Assembly (NCBI RefSeq): GCF_000428845.1
Contig: NZ_AUAS01000023.1
Location: 1-36,006 of the forward strand
Direction: 5' to 3'
DNA from: Dyadobacter alkalitolerans DSM 23607
GTDB lineage: Bacteria; Bacteroidota; Bacteroidia; Cytophagales; Spirosomataceae
DNA length: 36,006 nt
Shown here: positions 15,651 through 23,051 of the stretch, one piece after another
Position numbering within the stretch: the first letter of the stretch is position 1
How the letters are laid out: each line of letters starts with the position of its first letter
The notes under the pieces: model-generated
Database searches by the model: none
Seen by the model: only the letters and a program-made list of their open reading frames with translations
Told to the model about the DNA's origin: nothing
Made by a program: the position numbers and the translations under genes

Positions 15651-16991
15651 ATGCCCTTTCAAAGATTGTATTTTCGTCGTTTACTATTACTGCTAACGTT
15701 CATCTTTTGTGCGTCCCTGGGTGCTTACGCGCAGAAATCGCGTGAACAGCTCGAACGCGAGAAGAGCGAGAACCAGAGCAAGATCAGAGAAATCCAGGGC
15801 ATCCTGCGCCAGACATCATCCCAGAAGAATGTCAATCTTGGCCAATTGAAAGCGCTTAATCAGCAAATTAACACTTACAAAAAGCAAATAGACCTGCTGT
15901 CGGATGATCTGGACCTCTTAAATAAAGAATTGGGCGTTCTGGAAAGAAAGCGGCAGGCGCTGGACAGCAGTCTGGCTAAATTGAAGACCGAGTATGGTCA
16001 CATGATCTACGAAGCTTCCAAACGGAATGTGTATTTTAATCAATTGGTTTTTCTGTTTTCCTCGGGCACATTCAATCAGTTTGTGCTGCGCTATAAGTAT
16101 TTGAAACAATATACAGAAGCGCGGCAAGGCCAGGTTAAGGAGATGGAGGTTTTGCAAGGTAAACTGATGGATGAACGCCGTCGGATTACAGCCAAGCAAA
16201 ACCAGCAAAAAACGGTTTTGAATACGAGGGTTACGGAGAATACCAAGCTCGAAGGCCTGAAAACGAAACAAAACGAAGTAATCCAGGAGCTTTCCCAGAA
16301 AGAAGTAGAGTTAAGAAAGCAAATCGCTGAGAATAAGCGCGCTACGGATCTTTTGGAGGCGAATATCCGCCGCATTGCAGAACGCGAGCGACGTGAGCGT
16401 ATTGAGCGCGAGCGCCGGGAACGGGAAGAAAGGGAGGCGCGAAGAAAAGCAGAGCGCGAAAGATTGGCACGTGAAAATGCCGAAAGAGAGAAGAAAGGTG
16501 AAGCGGCTGTGGCGGCAAAGCCGGAGGAAGAAGAAGCACCGATCAGTTCCGGCGGGATGAGCGAAGAGGAAACTACACTGGCATCATCGTTCACGGCATC
16601 ACAAAACAGGTTGCCTTGGCCCGTGAAAGGATTCGTATCCGGGCACTTTGGCCAGCGCCCACATGCTGTTTTGAAGGGTGTAATGGTTGATAACCTGGGT
16701 GTTGACATTCAGACAACCGCTGGCGAGCCGGTACGCTCCGTTTATGACGGTGTAGTGCTTGACGTTACAGAGATGCCTGGAATGGGCAATGTGGTGGCGA
16801 TTCAGCATGGTAACTACATGACTATTTATGCAAAAATGAATGGCGTTACAGTGCGGGCCGGACAAAAAGTAAAAGCCCGTGAAAACATCGGCAGGGTAGC
16901 CACCGACAGCGATGGCACATCCGAATTGCAATTCCAGATCTGGAAAAATACTTCGCGTCTCAATCCCGAAAGCTGGCTGATCCGCAGGTAG
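15651..16991 (+). CDS. EnvC-like murein hydrolase activator, degenerate LytM domain
   Basis: A 446-residue periplasmic protein with a signal peptide (to about GAYAQ, residue 28), a long coiled coil (about 30-290, the last part very rich in Arg and Glu), and an M23/LytM domain (about 321-446). The zinc and catalytic residues are lost: the usual H-x3-D site reads NLGVD (Asn348, Asp352 kept), the YaHl histidine is Lys395 (YAKM), and the HLHFE motif is ELQFQ (Glu425, Gln427). This is the EnvC/NlpD situation, in which the domain does not cut peptidoglycan but activates amidases at division sites. I chose the ATG at 15651; the TTG at 15630 would only add seven residues before the signal. Confidence 0.9.
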   Translation: MPFQRLYFRRLLLLLTFIFCASLGAYAQKSREQLEREKSENQSKIREIQGILRQTSSQKNVNLGQLKALNQQINTYKKQIDLLSDDLDLLNKELGVLERKRQALDSSLAKLKTEYGHMIYEASKRNVYFNQLVFLFSSGTFNQFVLRYKYLKQYTEARQGQVKEMEVLQGKLMDERRRITAKQNQQKTVLNTRVTENTKLEGLKTKQNEVIQELSQKEVELRKQIAENKRATDLLEANIRRIAERERRERIERERREREEREARRKAERERLARENAEREKKGEAAVAAKPEEEEAPISSGGMSEEETTLASSFTASQNRLPWPVKGFVSGHFGQRPHAVLKGVMVDNLGVDIQTTAGEPVRSVYDGVVLDVTEMPGMGNVVAIQHGNYMTIYAKMNGVTVRAGQKVKARENIGRVATDSDGTSELQFQIWKNTSRLNPESWLIRR

Positions 16992-17036
16992 GCAAGGAAT
17001 CCGGAATTTATCATTTACTCATTTTCATCCAAGATT

Positions 17037-17855
17037 ATGTCAATCCATACTCCTGATATAAAGCGCGTTACCACCCACATCATTCAGGAAATGAAAACCC
17101 GTGGGGAGAAAATATCCTGTCTTACCGCTTACGATTATTCCATGGCAGGCATCGTAGATGCGGCTGGCGTGGAGTTGATCCTCGTAGGGGATTCGGCTTC
17201 CAATGTCATGGCGGGCCATGAAACCACATTGCCGATTACGATTGATCAGATGATATATCACGCAACGTCAGTTGTAAGGGCTGTGAAAAGGGCATTAGTT
17301 GTTGTGGATTTGCCTTTTGGATCTTATCAGGGAAACTCCCGCGAAGCATTGAATTCGGCGATACGCATTATGAAAGAGTCGGGCGCACATGCCGTGAAGT
17401 TGGAAGGAGGATTGGAGATCAAAGATTCTATCACCCGTATATTGAGCGCAGGTGTGCCCGTAATGGGGCATTTGGGCCTTACACCGCAGTCTATTTACAA
17501 GTTTGGCACTTACACCGTACGGGCTAAGCAGGAGGCGGAGGCGCAGAAACTAATCGATGATGCGCGGATGCTGGAAGAAGTGGGCTGTTTTTCAGTTGTT
17601 TTGGAAAAAATACCCTCCTCATTAACGAAACAAGTTTCCGAAACAGTTTCTATTCCAACCATTGGAATAGGAGCAGGGCCGCATGCAGACGGCCAGATCT
17701 TGGTTTTGCATGATCTTTTGGGAATCAATAAGGCATTTAAACCCAGGTTTTTACGTCGCTATGCCGATCTGAACGGCGTCATGACGGATGCAATATCAAA
17801 TTATATAAAAGATGTAAAAGGCAAGTCATTCCCGAATGATCAGGAATCATACTAA
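17037..17855 (+). CDS. panB: 3-methyl-2-oxobutanoate hydroxymethyltransferase
   Basis: A 272-residue enzyme of the first step of pantothenate (coenzyme A) synthesis: transfer of a hydroxymethyl group from 5,10-methylene-tetrahydrofolate to 2-oxoisovalerate. Family motifs are clear: LTAYDYSMAGIVDAAG (29-44), LVGDSASNVMAGHETTLP (49-66, metal ligand Asp52), VVVDLPFGSYQ (88-98, Asp91), KLEGG (121-125, Glu123), MGHLGLTPQS (143-152), VVLEKIP (187-193, Glu190 as the expected catalytic acid) and IGIGAG. The length is normal. The gene lies 45 bp after the EnvC-like gene and 27 bp before a pseudouridine synthase gene. The other pantothenate genes are not in the window. Confidence 0.97.
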   Translation: MSIHTPDIKRVTTHIIQEMKTRGEKISCLTAYDYSMAGIVDAAGVELILVGDSASNVMAGHETTLPITIDQMIYHATSVVRAVKRALVVVDLPFGSYQGNSREALNSAIRIMKESGAHAVKLEGGLEIKDSITRILSAGVPVMGHLGLTPQSIYKFGTYTVRAKQEAEAQKLIDDARMLEEVGCFSVVLEKIPSSLTKQVSETVSIPTIGIGAGPHADGQILVLHDLLGINKAFKPRFLRRYADLNGVMTDAISNYIKDVKGKSFPNDQESY

Positions 17856-17882
17856 CCTTTTTAAAAGTAAAGCACTAATTAT

Positions 17883-18614
17883 ATGGCAAAAAGACCATTT
17901 CAAATCATATACGAAGACAATCACCTGATTATCGTCAACAAAGAACCGGGCATTCTGGTGCAAGGGGACGTGACGAGGGACAAATGTCTGCTCGATATGG
18001 TAAAAGAATATATCAAAGAAGAATATCAAAAACCGGGTGCGGTGTTCTTAGGCACGGTTCACAGGCTGGACAGGCCGGTTAGCGGGCTTGTTGTGTTTGC
18101 CAAAACTTCAAAGGCGTTGGAGCGGATGAATGAAATCTTCCGCAAACGTGATGTTCAAAAGACTTATTGGGCAGTTGTAAAGAACCGTCCGGCTGAGAAA
18201 AAGGGAAAGTTGGTACATTATCTTTCCAAAGACGAGTCCCGGAACGTGACTACGGCTTATGACTACGAGAAACCTGGAACGCAGCGTGCAGAGCTATCTT
18301 ATCGCTGGTTGGGAGAGATCAATAAGTTTCATTTGCTGGAAGTAACGCCGGTTACCGGCAGGCCACATCAGATTCGCGTACAGCTGGCATCCATGAACTG
18401 CCCGATCCGGGGCGACGTGAAATACGGTTACCCGGTTGGTAATAAGGACAACAACATTAATCTGCATGCCCGCAGACTTTATTTCGAGCATCCTGTGAAA
18501 AAGGAGCCGATTATCTGCAAGGCTGGCGTCCCTAACGATCCGTTTTGGGAAGAATTTCTGACATTGGACGATGAGGAGATCAAGCCGGAGCATCTGGATT
18601 TTCTTTATGAATAA
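17883..18614 (+). CDS. RluA-family RNA pseudouridine synthase (HRLDRPVSG type)
   Basis: A 243-residue pseudouridine synthase with IVNKEPGILVQGD (17-29) and the catalytic motif VHRLDRPVSGLVVFAKT (59-75, Asp63). The C-terminal signature is TPVTGRPHQIRVQLA. The catalytic motif has RPVSG where the synthase at 2019-2741 has KETSG, so the two belong to different subgroups and should modify different sites. The lack of an S4 domain is shared. It lies between panB and a small membrane protein, on the same strand and with short gaps (27 and 9 bp), so the three are probably one transcript. The RNA target is unknown. Confidence 0.9.
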   Translation: MAKRPFQIIYEDNHLIIVNKEPGILVQGDVTRDKCLLDMVKEYIKEEYQKPGAVFLGTVHRLDRPVSGLVVFAKTSKALERMNEIFRKRDVQKTYWAVVKNRPAEKKGKLVHYLSKDESRNVTTAYDYEKPGTQRAELSYRWLGEINKFHLLEVTPVTGRPHQIRVQLASMNCPIRGDVKYGYPVGNKDNNINLHARRLYFEHPVKKEPIICKAGVPNDPFWEEFLTLDDEEIKPEHLDFLYE

Positions 18615-18623
18615 AATCAGCCA

Positions 18624-18938
18624 ATGATTGAGAAACTGAAAGCACGTTGGAATGTTAAAAACGGTTGGGATGTGATAGTCATTCTGATCGTTTTCGCATG
18701 TACGGGGTTTTCGGTTTTATATGTGAAGCGTGGGCTGTTTTATTTGATTGGTCTTACGGAAGATTCGCCGGCGTGGCTCCGCTGGGCGGTTAATATCATC
18801 ATTATCTTGCCCTTATATCAAGTCATTTTGTTGGCTTGGGGCTGGATCTGGGGAAAGTTCAGCTTCTTCTGGGAGTTTGAAAAAAGGATGTTCAGCCGGA
18901 TCGGAAGCATTTTCAAAAGAAAAAATGCGCAGGAATAG
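18624..18938 (+). CDS. Small DUF6787-type membrane protein
   Basis: A 104-residue protein with two hydrophobic membrane segments (about 17-38 and 50-74) and a basic C-terminal tail (RIGSIFKRKNAQE). The opening IEKLKARWNVKNGWDVI and the WGWIWGKFSFFWEFEKRM segment fit the DUF6787 family of Bacteroidota, sometimes mislabelled as a diacylglyceryl transferase. It is too short for that enzyme and lacks its motifs. It starts 9 bp after the pseudouridine synthase stop. Function unknown. Confidence 0.75.
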   Translation: MIEKLKARWNVKNGWDVIVILIVFACTGFSVLYVKRGLFYLIGLTEDSPAWLRWAVNIIIILPLYQVILLAWGWIWGKFSFFWEFEKRMFSRIGSIFKRKNAQE

Positions 18939-18999
18939 TGACATCACCCATCCTATTACATCCCTGCCGGGATTAAATTAACCCACGAAATCCCTATTG

Positions 19000-19086
19000 C
19001 TACCAATATTACGTCGCTCCGCGACTTTCTTGCTTCAATGTACTATTTACAGGGATTGAAATGCCGGAGGCATGTAATATTGGTAG
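19000..19086. repeat. Cloverleaf copy 1
   Basis: The outer stem CTACCAATATTAC (19000-19012) pairs perfectly over 13 bp with GTAATATTGGTAG (19074-19086). Two hairpins abut it exactly: GTCGC-TCC-GCGAC (19013-19025) and ATGCC-GGA-GGCAT (19061-19073). The 35-nt middle (19026-19060) is the variable part. Confidence 0.85.
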
Positions 19087-19147
19087 AAACATTATGCATT
19101 ATATTACATCCCTGCCGGGATTAAATTAACCCACGAAATCCGTATTG

Positions 19148-19219
19148 CTACCAATATTATGTCGCTCTGCGACTTTTCTTGTTTCAAGAAGGAGTGCCGG
19201 AGGCATGTAATATTGGTAG
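19148..19219. repeat. Cloverleaf copy 2
   Basis: The same arrangement: outer stem 19148-19160 with 19207-19219 (12 pairs and one G-T), hairpin GTCGC-TCT-GCGAC (19161-19173) in which only the loop has changed, and GTGCC-GGA-GGCAT (19194-19206). The middle is cut to 20 nt and itself holds TTCTTG-TTT-CAAGAA. Changes sit in loops or keep pairing. Confidence 0.8.
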
Positions 19220-19288
19220 AAACACGTATTTAAATGTAATGTGCAATGCCGGAGGCATGTAACAACATCCTAAACGATTTCCAGAACA

Positions 19289-21610
19289 TTAAGGAGCCGC
19301 GATAATTGCTTGATATTTTTTCCTGGCTTCCTCATATGCCGCTTCCGCAGCCTTCTTTTCCTCTGCTCGAATGTTAGGCTCCTTCATTTTCCAGCATTGG
19401 TTCAACGTTGCCAGGCACCATTCCGCACTTTTTTTCTCGATAACCGGCTTGTTGTCGACTTTTATAAAAACCGGATTGGAATGTGAACTGGGAAAAACCC
19501 GCACAGCAGCCCAGCCTGATTTTACTGGCTTATACGAGAACTTCACATTATTTACTGTACCATCAGCATTAATTTCCGTGGTGTCAACAGCTTCTCCGTT
19601 AACGACCAGCTCCACCCGGACTTTTCTGGATTTTTCGATCCTCGCCCGTTCAATGTCCCAGTAAGGCATCAGAATAATGGACGTTTTTGCGATCGCTTCA
19701 CCGGCTGCATCTTGCTTTTCAGGAAGATAAGCGGCGACATTGGCTGAAATGCTGATAACCTCATTGCGTTTGATGGCAACCTCGCTGTCACCCACACCTG
19801 ACTCTTTTCCGTTAACCGAAAAGTCCATAATGTGAGATTTTCCATCCGAAACGTAACTTCTGCCGGATTTAATCGCGGCCACGTAGTTGTCGTAATTATA
19901 GGGCCCAACAGGTTTGAAATAACTCCTCGCCTGACCAACACGCGCATCTGTAATGCATGGAAAGTCGGTCTCGCCACTCAGCCGGGGCCTGAAACCGCAG
20001 TTTAATGTGTGGTAATACATGTTCAATTCCCAGGTTGCAGGCGTGTCACCGGCGCTGAAAAAGTCAACCAGATCATTGGTAACCGTAACAATGTACTCGT
20101 TAGCACCGATGCCGTCCATTTTCGGAACAACATAATTGGGCAGCTTATCCGTAGGTTCCAAAGGCTGTAAACCCCAACCGGAATGCGCATAACCCACAAC
20201 GCCGCCCTGCGATTTGGCCCAGGAAAGCACGGGCGCAGTCCAGCTCGGCCATTGTTCAATGAGCGTGGTGCCTGGGTAATCATCTTCTTTAATGCGCAGC
20301 AGCACAATGTGCCCCGAGTGCGACGATGGGAACCCCGAAACCTCCACATCATTGCGCATAATGTTCTTTTTGTCCGAAAGCGGATGGTCTTTTCCCGTAA
20401 AAAATGTCTTCTGATGATACCAGCTCGGGCCCCAGGCGAGGTTAGCAGCCATATTCAGGTCTTCGCCTAGTGCCTGCCGCCACATTTCTTTGGGGTCGAC
20501 GCCCTCGGTTGGACTGTCGTAATGGCTGCAACCTGCCGCGTGAATGTGATGATCGGCACTGTGCCAGCCGAGTTTTGTCATCTGTATCCAGCGTTTTAGC
20601 TCAAAAGAAACGCTTATAGAATCCTTATTTTCTGGGACAATGAGCTCTTTCGTTTGCTTAATGTACTCAGGTCCGCGCGTATAACTTACCTGGTATTTAC
20701 CGGCTGGCAACATTACATGCTCGCCGTCGGCGCGGTAAATCTGGGGCTGAAAGAAAAAATCAGGATAGGTGTCATATGCGGCGACGCGCCGGGAGGGAAG
20801 CGGGTAAATGCCGGAAAATTTTCCCGAAGCGTGCGCTTGTCCGTCGGTGATAAGGAAAGATGCCATGACAGGTTTTCCGTCCGCATCTTTTACATTGAGC
20901 TTCACTTTTACAGCAGGTTTGGCATTGAAAAGAACGTGCGTCGAATTACGGAAACCAAGGTCCTGGGAACCCTGACCTACGTTATAAGCCACTTCAATAT
21001 CGCGCTGGCCTGCGTCCTTGGAATAAATTTGTACAATAGCATATTCCAGCTTCAAACCGGTCAGATTTTCCTGCAATGGCGGTTTGGTATACATTTGAAT
21101 GTCAGCAAACCGGTTGGCAACTTGTCCGGGCGTCAGTTCGTGCTCTTTCTTTACTTTTGGCTCGAAAGAAGGGGAATGATAGGGTTTCTGAGCATTGGGG
21201 CTTTCGGCTTGCAACCTGGCAGTAATGCCGGCGTCATTTTTTATTTTAACCAAAAAACTCGTCCAGCCGCCCTGTATCAATGTTGCCTTAGCAGCTCCCT
21301 GCAGCACTTTTACACGTCCTTCGGGGTTAATATCGACTATATTAAGACAATAGGGATCAAATATTTTCTGTATTTCTGTAACCGTTTCCTGGGTTAACGG
21401 CTTGTTGCCCAATGCATTCAGTTTCTTCGTATCATCCGCGGCTAAGGCGTTTCCCGAAAATGTAAGCGCTTCCTGCAACCGCATAGCCTGGGCCAGCAAA
21501 GGCTGCGGCTCCACACCTGTTATCTGCGGTTGCGCTGTATGGTCGTGATGTTGTGCAACCAGCAGGAATGGGAGGAATAGTTGGATGAAGAAGAGCGCCG
21601 ATGTTTTCAT
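19289..21610 (-). CDS. Secreted CehA/McbA-type metallohydrolase (PHP domain)
   Basis: A 773-residue exported protein. Its signal peptide ends near LLVAQ (residue 20) and is followed by a His-rich mature start (HHDHT). Residues about 225-335 are beta-rich and include a carboxypeptidase-regulatory-like stretch (VKLNVKDADGKPVMASFLI). The PHP-type metal domain begins at about 345 with LGWHSADHHIHAAG (His355-x-His357) and includes GYAHSGWG near 475 and LSGETDFPC near 545. The CehA/McbA group includes carbaryl hydrolase, but most members have unknown substrates; a phosphoester or amide hydrolase is a fair guess. It starts 13 bp after the DUF5723 gene, so both are probably translated from one message. 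The C-terminal 30 residues are a charged helix. Confidence 0.85.
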   Translation of the reverse strand: MKTSALFFIQLFLPFLLVAQHHDHTAQPQITGVEPQPLLAQAMRLQEALTFSGNALAADDTKKLNALGNKPLTQETVTEIQKIFDPYCLNIVDINPEGRVKVLQGAAKATLIQGGWTSFLVKIKNDAGITARLQAESPNAQKPYHSPSFEPKVKKEHELTPGQVANRFADIQMYTKPPLQENLTGLKLEYAIVQIYSKDAGQRDIEVAYNVGQGSQDLGFRNSTHVLFNAKPAVKVKLNVKDADGKPVMASFLITDGQAHASGKFSGIYPLPSRRVAAYDTYPDFFFQPQIYRADGEHVMLPAGKYQVSYTRGPEYIKQTKELIVPENKDSISVSFELKRWIQMTKLGWHSADHHIHAAGCSHYDSPTEGVDPKEMWRQALGEDLNMAANLAWGPSWYHQKTFFTGKDHPLSDKKNIMRNDVEVSGFPSSHSGHIVLLRIKEDDYPGTTLIEQWPSWTAPVLSWAKSQGGVVGYAHSGWGLQPLEPTDKLPNYVVPKMDGIGANEYIVTVTNDLVDFFSAGDTPATWELNMYYHTLNCGFRPRLSGETDFPCITDARVGQARSYFKPVGPYNYDNYVAAIKSGRSYVSDGKSHIMDFSVNGKESGVGDSEVAIKRNEVISISANVAAYLPEKQDAAGEAIAKTSIILMPYWDIERARIEKSRKVRVELVVNGEAVDTTEINADGTVNNVKFSYKPVKSGWAAVRVFPSSHSNPVFIKVDNKPVIEKKSAEWCLATLNQCWKMKEPNIRAEEKKAAEAAYEEARKKYQAIIAAP

Positions 21611-21623
21611 ATTATATGAAAGA

Positions 21624-23051
21624 TCATTCCGCGTCTTTTTTCCTGTTCAATTTCCAGGCAGTGAAACCTAAATAAACCATGCTGCCCCTGGCCCCGCCTT
21701 TTTTCAACAAACCATTAACATTGCTGAATCCTAAGAAAACAGGCCCGAAATGCCCCACAGCGCCAATAGACGGCCTGTTATTTCCCTTAATAAAGGAAAT
21801 GGGGAATGAAAAATCAGAATCTTCGTCCTCGAATCTGGGTGTAATCGTAAATGATTCGAGCTGGTAAGTATCCAGATATTCGCCGCTTCTGCGCTTGTAT
21901 GGTTTTGTTTTGGATAAATTCAGGAAAAAACCTTTTACCAACTGAATATCTGCTTCTAAATGAAGGGCTTGCGGAAGCTGAATGTTTCTTTGGAATGTCG
22001 TGTCGTGCTCGGATGGGAAAAGCGTCATGAAACCTTCCGGTCCTTTGTCGCTTACATTCTCCAATTCTTTTTGGCCTACAACAGCCTCAGTTTCACGGCC
22101 CGAACTCACTTTGCTGCGGTTGGTTTTATAACGGATGGAGCCCACATCCGTCAATGATCCCGAAAGTCTTACCAGATATTCCGGGCTTTCGTCAAACACT
22201 TCTTTTGATTTATTCCAATAAGCCCCAAGCTCATAAGAAAAGCCCAGATCATAACCCCATCCCGAGCCATACTGATCCGAATTGAAGAGATTGGAAATGC
22301 GCATTTTCTTATTAGGGTTGCTGTAACCGCTTTCATAGGCGAAATTCCGGACAACCAGCTCACTTGTCTCATCCGCGTCGGCCAGCGGACGAATGCTGTA
22401 ACGATCGGCCGAGCCATTCAAATAGCCGATCCTGGCTCCAAAAACACGTTTTCCGGTTACACCAATACGCAGTTTGTGCGCGTCAAGATCCAGTAATTGC
22501 ACGCCATAGGAAATACTTACATCCGAAAAGCTTTGCTGAACCAGATTAAAATCTCCCCACGGCTGGTCTGTCGGCGGTGTGCTGCCGGTGTCAAGCCGGT
22601 GAAAATATAATGTCTGGATCGGGTCGGGGAGGTTTTTTCCTTGTACAAATCCTCTTGTCCTGAATTGTAATGCAAGCCCCTGATATTTGCCAATGGCGAT
22701 CATTGCGGAAGGCCAGCGGATTTCACTGAATGTATAAATCGGGTCGTCATGGAGGAGGGAACCGGTTGTCCGGGAGCGGCCGTATAGTTCTTTCGTCGAA
22801 TGTGGAATCAGCAACGGATACAACAGGGAATTTTCACCGACGAAATTGAAATACCGGTAATTAATGCTTCCTCCTAATGTTCCAATGTTGATCTGCCATT
22901 TGTGTTTGGGCCCGCCCAGGACTGCGGGATTGCGCGTGGCCCTGTACAAGCCGCCGTAATTGCTTAATTCAAGACCTGGAATTTGCTGAGCGTAAGTCGC
23001 TTGTGATAAAATGCAAAGGAATAGTGCGAAAGTAAGGACTGTTTTTTTCAA
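21624..23051 (-). CDS. DUF5723-type outer-membrane protein
   Basis: A 475-residue protein with a signal peptide (MKKTVLTFALFLCILSQATYA) and alternating beta-strand sequence throughout, as in outer-membrane barrels. QIPGLELSNYGGLYRATRNPAVLG after the signal matches the start of DUF5723 proteins, which resemble PorV/FadL-like barrels. The start codon is TTG (23049-23051): no ATG is available near the signal peptide, and this TTG overlaps the recQ stop as TTGA. The last residues (FTAWKLNRKKDAE) are charged and do not end in the usual aromatic residue. The function is unknown; a passive or structural role in the outer membrane is likely. Confidence 0.82.
   Translation of the reverse strand: MKKTVLTFALFLCILSQATYAQQIPGLELSNYGGLYRATRNPAVLGGPKHKWQINIGTLGGSINYRYFNFVGENSLLYPLLIPHSTKELYGRSRTTGSLLHDDPIYTFSEIRWPSAMIAIGKYQGLALQFRTRGFVQGKNLPDPIQTLYFHRLDTGSTPPTDQPWGDFNLVQQSFSDVSISYGVQLLDLDAHKLRIGVTGKRVFGARIGYLNGSADRYSIRPLADADETSELVVRNFAYESGYSNPNKKMRISNLFNSDQYGSGWGYDLGFSYELGAYWNKSKEVFDESPEYLVRLSGSLTDVGSIRYKTNRSKVSSGRETEAVVGQKELENVSDKGPEGFMTLFPSEHDTTFQRNIQLPQALHLEADIQLVKGFFLNLSKTKPYKRRSGEYLDTYQLESFTITPRFEDEDSDFSFPISFIKGNNRPSIGAVGHFGPVFLGFSNVNGLLKKGGARGSMVYLGFTAWKLNRKKDAE

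Larger units (their letters stand above)
18955..19262. repeat. Cloverleaf-forming intergenic repeat array (two copies and a partial)
   Basis: The gap between two convergent genes is filled by a repeat. Copy 1 begins at 18955, copy 2 at 19103, a 148-bp shift; the first about 70 bp differ at only three positions. Each copy has an ATCCC-TGCC-GGGAT hairpin, then CTACCAATATTAC, the hairpin GTCGC-TCC-GCGAC, a variable middle, the hairpin ATGCC-GGA-GGCAT, and GTAATATTGGTAG. The partial copy keeps only the last hairpin (19246-19258). No coding frame is visible. Such elements recall REP/BIME sequences spread by RAYT transposases; that link is inference. They may also act as terminators for both flanking genes. 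Confidence 0.85.

Noticed and set aside
18624..18938. Prolipoprotein diacylglyceryl transferase (lgt)
   Set aside because: At 104 residues with two helices it is far too short and has none of the Lgt motifs.
18955..19262. CRISPR array
   Set aside because: Only two full copies at 148-bp spacing, with internal pairing and no regular short repeats or unique spacers, and no cas genes nearby.
20654..21397. Open frame of 247 codons opposite the PHP hydrolase gene
   Set aside because: It overlaps the better-supported hydrolase gene and shows no domain or start signal.
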